From NCBI GenBank assembly GCA_025937075.1, contig JAICSD010000093.1, forward strand, positions 1-11,761: a DNA stretch of 11,761 bases. The letters are read 5' to 3'. Positions 10,048 to 11,761 of this stretch are shown here, in pieces. Origin of the DNA: Vicinamibacteria bacterium. GTDB taxonomy: Bacteria > Acidobacteriota > Vicinamibacteria > Vicinamibacterales > 2-12-FULL-66-21. Under the pieces are notes generated by a model. The model searched no databases and was not told the DNA's origin. It saw nothing but the letters and a program-made list of their open reading frames with translations. Each line of letters starts with the position of its first letter. Position 1 is the stretch's first letter. Made by a program: the position numbers and the translations under genes.

Positions 10048-10672
10048 GTTCGTAACCCATGGCCGTCAGCTTGTGCTTCAGCACTTTCCGCGCCTCGGAG
10101 ACGCGCCATTTCACCGTTCCCACCGGGATGCTCAGCATCGACGCGATCTGCTCGTAGCTGTACTCGCCGGATCCCGCGAGGATCAGCGCGTCGCGCAGCT
10201 TCTTCGGAAGCGATGCGATCAAGGTCTGCAGCTGCGCGTGGAGCTCGCGACTCACCACGCGGTCTTCCTGCGACCGCTCCCGCGCCGGAACCGCAGCGAA
10301 GGCGTCCCACTCGGCGGGGTCGTCCGATTCGCGTGGGGCAATCGTCCGCTGCATCCATCTCGCGATGCTCTTGCGCCGATCGATGGCCTTCCGCCATGCG
10401 ATCGCGAGCAGCCACGTACGGAACGCCGCGTCGCCGCGAAAGCTGCCCAGTTTGTAGTACGCCGTCACGAAGGCATCCTGCGTCACGTCCTCGGCATCGG
10501 CGGCGGATCCGAGCGCCGCCAGCGCGGCGCGAAAAACGGCCCGCCGGTTCCGGTCCACGAGCGCGCCAAATGCATCGGTATCTCCCGCTTGCGCCCGGCG
10601 CACCAGTTCGACTTCCACGCCGTCCGCGGCGTTGGTCGGCGTCACACAGGCTGTAGAGGGCGGCAGCGGCAT
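10037..10672 (-). CDS. ECF-type RNA polymerase sigma factor
   Basis: A 211-residue sigma-70-family protein with only regions 2 and 4. Region 2 (about 20-100) holds the core-binding motif DAEDVTQDAFVTAYYKL and the -10 recognition part FRTWLLAIAWRKAIDRRK. A linker (about 101-145) with RESDDPAEWDAF separates it from region 4 (about 148-203), whose helix-turn-helix includes YSYEQIASMLSIPVGTVKWRV. It should direct transcription in response to an envelope or stress signal, held in check by the downstream membrane protein. ATG at 10672 is taken as start; GTG at 10645 is an alternative that still keeps region 2 whole. Neither has a clear ribosome binding site. The frame stays open further upstream but only as the antisense of RNase R. 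I searched the upstream 280 bases for the GGAAC of an autoregulated ECF promoter and saw none. Confidence 0.95.
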   Translation of the reverse strand: MPLPPSTACVTPTNAADGVEVELVRRAQAGDTDAFGALVDRNRRAVFRAALAALGSAADAEDVTQDAFVTAYYKLGSFRGDAAFRTWLLAIAWRKAIDRRKSIARWMQRTIAPRESDDPAEWDAFAAVPARERSQEDRVVSRELHAQLQTLIASLPKKLRDALILAGSGEYSYEQIASMLSIPVGTVKWRVSEARKVLKHKLTAMGYERAR

Positions 10673-10687
10673 GCCGGTTGGGAAAAG

Positions 10688-10693
10688 TAGAAT
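10688..10693 (+). promoter_or_regulatory. Likely -10 element for a leaderless RNase R mRNA
   Basis: TAGAAT matches five of six positions of TATAAT and ends exactly six bases before the ATG at 10700, so transcription would begin at or next to the A of the start codon. This fits the lack of any Shine-Dalgarno sequence there. A good -35 hexamer is not seen; the position 17 bases upstream lies in the first codons of the divergent sigma gene. Confidence 0.5.
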
Positions 10694-10699
10694 GACTCG

Positions 10700-11761
10700 A
10701 TGCTGAACGCCGAGACCTTGCTCACCCTCATCCGCGACAAGGTCGACCATCCCGCGACGGCCAGGGAGCTGCTTCAGAAGCTCCGTATTCCGCACGATCA
10801 GCGGTCGACCGTCAAGCGCCTGCTGAAAGGCCTCGTCCAGAGCGGTCAACTCATTCAGACGCGCGGCAGCCGCTTCGGCCTGCCCGATCGCATGAACCTC
10901 GTCGTCGGGCGCGTGCAGACGCACCCGCGCGGGTTCGGCTTCGTGATTCCCGACCGTCCGCTGGAGGGTGCCGCGGGCGATCTCTTCATCTCGGGCAACA
11001 ACCTGAACCAGGCGATGCATGGCGATCGGGTGGTCGCTCGAATCGAGCACACCCGCGGCGACCGCGCCGAAGGGCGCATCCTCCGCATCCTCGAGCGTGG
11101 CGCCTCGACGATCGTCGGACGCTTCGACGTCGACGAATCCGGGATGGGCTTTCTGATTCCGTTCGACAGGCGCCTCATCATGGATGTCCTCATCCCCGAC
11201 GGCGAACGCGAGGCGGCTGCGCCCGGCGACATGGTGGTCGTCGAGATCACGCGCTGGCCGACGCCGACCAGGAGCCCGATGGGACGCGTCGTCCACGTCC
11301 TGGGAGACATCGATGAGCCGGGCGTCGACACGGAGATCATCATCCGCAAGTACGGCATCCGCGATCAGCACAGCGAAGAAGCGATCGAGGAAGCCGCGCG
11401 TCTGGGGGCGGCGGTCCGCGAGAAGGACATCGCGGGCCGGACGGACTTCCGGTCCTGGACCACGGTGACGATCGATGGCGAGCACGCACGTGATTTCGAC
11501 GATGCGATCACGATCGAGCGGCTGTCGAACGGCAATTACTGGCTTGGCGTGCACATCGCTGACGTGTCGCACTACGTACCCGAAGGCGGCGCGCTGGACG
11601 AGGAGGCGTACGAGCGGGGCACGTCCGTGTACTTCCCCGAACGCGCTGTCCACATGTTTCCCACGGAGCTCGCGACGGGGCTGTGCAGCCTCAACCCCAG
11701 CGTCGATCGGCTGGTGCAATCCTGCCTGATGGAAATCGATCGCCGCGGCGATGTCGTCCGC
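10700..11761 (+). CDS. rnr: Ribonuclease R, N-terminal part (3'-truncated)
   Basis: The frame runs without a stop from ATG 10700 to the window end, 354 residues, roughly half of a normal RNase R. RNase R is a processive 3'-to-5' exoribonuclease that degrades structured RNA. Domains seen in order: an N-terminal winged-helix (about 1-62), a first cold-shock/OB domain (about 66-130, GRVQTHPRGFGFVIPD), a second (about 135-205), and the start of the RNB catalytic domain with TIDGEHARDFDDAI. Its four catalytic Asp are all present: D259, D265, D267 and D268. GVHIADVSHYVPEGGALDEEA and the segment YFPERAVHMFPTEL follow, with LCSLNP. The winged-helix domain and domain order favour RNase R over RNase II. 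The C-terminal S1 domain lies beyond the edge. Confidence 0.95.
   Translation, partial: MLNAETLLTLIRDKVDHPATARELLQKLRIPHDQRSTVKRLLKGLVQSGQLIQTRGSRFGLPDRMNLVVGRVQTHPRGFGFVIPDRPLEGAAGDLFISGNNLNQAMHGDRVVARIEHTRGDRAEGRILRILERGASTIVGRFDVDESGMGFLIPFDRRLIMDVLIPDGEREAAAPGDMVVVEITRWPTPTRSPMGRVVHVLGDIDEPGVDTEIIIRKYGIRDQHSEEAIEEAARLGAAVREKDIAGRTDFRSWTTVTIDGEHARDFDDAITIERLSNGNYWLGVHIADVSHYVPEGGALDEEAYERGTSVYFPERAVHMFPTELATGLCSLNPSVDRLVQSCLMEIDRRGDVVR

Noticed and set aside
8987..10690. A 567-codon plus-strand open frame across the ECF operon.
   Set aside because: It is a shadow of three minus-strand genes with signal peptide, membrane helix and sigma motifs; its own translation is low-complexity and matches nothing.
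10673..11719. An upstream extension of the sigma factor by about 350 codons on the minus strand.
   Set aside because: The extension is antisense to RNase R, which has all its catalytic residues; the sigma homology begins only near residue 20 of the 211-residue form.

Overview
The window is a gene-dense, high-GC stretch of bacterial chromosome. Eleven genes are complete and one is cut by each edge. No RNA gene, CRISPR array, IS element or phage gene is visible, and no gene-free stretch exceeds about 120 bases. The combination of two-component genes of the NtrC/HD-GYP type, FtsEX, a MOFRL-type glycerate kinase and an ECF sigma operon with a secreted partner suggests a free-living Gram-negative. 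My best guess is a soil Acidobacteriota of the Vicinamibacteria type, but this is inference from style and GC content, and no marker in the window proves it.

Region 1 (1-3635, plus strand) is a signalling operon. It holds the end of a sensor histidine kinase with a degenerate receiver domain at its C-terminus, then an NtrC-type sigma-54 activator (4-base overlap), then a receiver/HD-GYP protein 18 bases downstream. The kinase probably phosphorylates the activator and possibly also the HD-GYP protein, which would link sigma-54 transcription to cyclic-di-GMP turnover. Two of these proteins have altered key residues: Glu and Pro replace Asp and Lys in the kinase's receiver, and Ala replaces one metal-site His in the HD-GYP domain.

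Region 2 (3636-6802, plus strand) begins with a short array of degenerate ATT(A/C)GGG heptamers that could form a G-quadruplex. It is followed by gatB (tRNA amidotransferase subunit B), ftsE and ftsX (cell division ABC complex). The junctions are a 4-base overlap and an abutting stop/start, so the three should be co-transcribed.

Region 3 (6803-8902, plus strand) starts from a good sigma-70-like promoter and holds a small unrecognised protein, a glycerate 2-kinase and a membrane-anchored coiled-coil protein.

Region 4 (8924-10672, minus strand) is an ECF sigma factor, a single-pass membrane protein that is probably its anti-sigma factor, and a secreted protein, very tightly packed. It converges on region 3 across a 21-base gap with a hairpin. 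Region 5 (10700 to the end, plus strand) is the first 354 residues of RNase R. It diverges from the sigma gene with only 27 bases between start codons and may be leaderless.

This is mostly ordinary chromosome. I do not see a clearly new multi-gene system. The points most worth a second look are the pseudo-receiver, the altered HD-GYP site, the G-rich heptamer array, and the ECF operon with a non-zinc anti-sigma candidate and secreted partner.
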